Shown here: positions 63,753-64,000 of the stretch, piece after piece
Numbering within the stretch: position 1 is the stretch's first letter
How the letters are laid out: every line of letters starts with the position of its first letter
Assembly (NCBI RefSeq): GCF_004005565.1
Contig: NZ_SADD01000011.1
Coordinates: 1-64,000 of the forward strand
Length of the DNA stretch: 64,000 nucleotides
Direction: 5' to 3'
DNA from: Lujinxingia sediminis
Lineage (GTDB): Bacteria > Myxococcota_A > Bradymonadia > Bradymonadales > Bradymonadaceae
Notes under the pieces: model-generated
Database searches by the model: none
Told to the model about the DNA's origin: nothing
The model's input: only the letters and a program-made list of their open reading frames with translations
Translations under genes and position numbers: made by a program

Positions 63753-63781
63753 AAACTAGACACCGACCGGGGGTGTGTCAA
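63753..63781 (-). promoter_or_regulatory. Probable sigma-70 promoter for the ffh leader
   Basis: On the minus strand a perfect TTGACA (63776-63781) and TAGTTT (63753-63758) are 17 bases apart. The start would be near 63746, which gives a leader of about 280 bases to ffh. Confidence 0.55.
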
Positions 63782-63795
63782 TCACCCAGCCTGGT

Positions 63796-63814
63796 CGGGG
63801 CAAAACTTGCCCCG
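63796..63814. other. Short perfect hairpin near the right edge
   Basis: CGGGGCAA (63796-63803) pairs with TTGCCCCG (63807-63814) around a 3-base loop. It lies between the divergent ffh promoter and the partial gene at 63933. Without a T tract it may be an operator or a structured 5' element rather than a terminator. Confidence 0.35.
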
Positions 63815-63932
63815 CTCTGCTGGCGCGTCTATAAGCGGGCGCGAGGTGCCTGCCATCGAAGTCACATTGCGGTGAGATGACTCGCGGCCCGTGCCGATAG
63901 TAATCATGTGAAACGAGTGACCTGGAGTCTCC

Positions 63933-64000
63933 ATGCGAGCTGGACGCTGGCGTCAGAAAGTGGCGGTGGGCCTGATGATGATCGGGCTTGGGGCCGGCTG
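63933..64000 (+). CDS. Start of a probable lipoprotein gene (cut by window edge)
   Basis: ATG 63933 has GGAG five bases upstream. The 22 complete codons give a basic N-terminus and a hydrophobic stretch (MRAGRWRQKV then AVGLMMIGLGAG), and the next codon begins TG, so Cys would complete a lipobox. The product cannot be named from this fragment. Confidence 0.6.
   Translation, partial: MRAGRWRQKVAVGLMMIGLGAG

Noticed and set aside
63584..63880. 98-aa open frame upstream of the right edge
   Set aside because: It is Arg/Ser-rich with no ribosome site, and it crosses the promoter-like sequence at 63753-63781.
63469..63932. 4.5S SRP RNA gene next to ffh
   Set aside because: The conserved GGAAGGxAGCA loop sequence is absent on both strands; GGAGGAAGCATG at about 63657 is only a partial resemblance and lacks the surrounding helix.

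Overview
The window is one continuous piece of a GC-rich Gram-negative chromosome with high coding density. An outer membrane is shown by a BamA/TamA-family barrel, a TamB-like protein, BamD, LolA-like and barrel proteins, and many lipoproteins. Several features point to the Bradymonadales (Bradymonadota) or a close myxobacterium-like group: Cys-rich lipoproteins with Asp/Ala linkers, a von Willebrand A protein with a MopE-type metal motif, an RCC1 lipoprotein, RNase Y encoded next to zapA, and frequent TTG/GTG starts. This placement is inferred from gene content and was not tested by a search. I see no insertion sequence, prophage, CRISPR array or replication origin.

Layout. Positions 1-420 hold the 3' end of an rRNA operon (23S end, 5S, strong terminator). 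From 573 to 10.7 kb there are threonine dehydratase, an SDR oxidoreductase, a SlyD-like isomerase, an exonuclease-like/GIY-YIG protein, an RCC1 lipoprotein and a small sigma-region-4-like protein. From 11.0 to 20.1 kb lies an envelope operon: a TamB-like protein, a BamA-family protein with about seven POTRA domains, and a DUF4105 membrane protein. From 20.2 to 28.5 kb there are a CAP lipoprotein, a GAF histidine kinase, zapA, a structured intergenic segment at the classical 6S RNA position, 5-formyl-THF cyclo-ligase, rny, tyrS and a glycosyltransferase/methyltransferase fusion.

Positions 28.65-29.08 kb hold a tRNA operon (Lys, Glu, Glu, reading leftwards) with a clear promoter and terminator. 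From 29.2 to 36.7 kb come queD, a sulfur and one-carbon block (homocysteine methyltransferase-MTHFR fusion, cysK, cysE), and a LolA-like protein paired with an outer-membrane barrel. From 36.8 to 49.4 kb most genes have unknown function: a TerB-like protein, a secreted coiled-coil protein, a degenerate CpXC-like protein, a phosphoesterase, a coupled pair that includes a cytoplasmic beta-propeller, a triad of small proteins around a TPR protein, and a GAF protein with a 36-bp coding tandem repeat.

From 49.6 to 60.8 kb there are a fatty acyl-AMP ligase-like protein, three related Cys-rich lipoproteins, bamD, rpsI-rplM, two paralogous Asp-rich lipoproteins and a VWA/MopE secreted protein. From 61.0 kb to the end are a Yip1-like membrane protein, ffh with a long C-terminal tail, and the start of a probable lipoprotein gene cut by the window edge.

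How the genes work together. The clearest functional units are outer-membrane assembly (the TamB/BamA-family operon and bamD), cysteine and methionine synthesis with folate one-carbon metabolism, and translation and secretion housekeeping (rpsI-rplM, tyrS, ffh, tRNAs). The most likely undescribed material is the three-gene set at 45.7-47.3 kb, the two-gene propeller set at 42.6-45.5 kb, the seven-POTRA/TamB/DUF4105 operon, and the zapA-ygfA intergenic RNA candidate.
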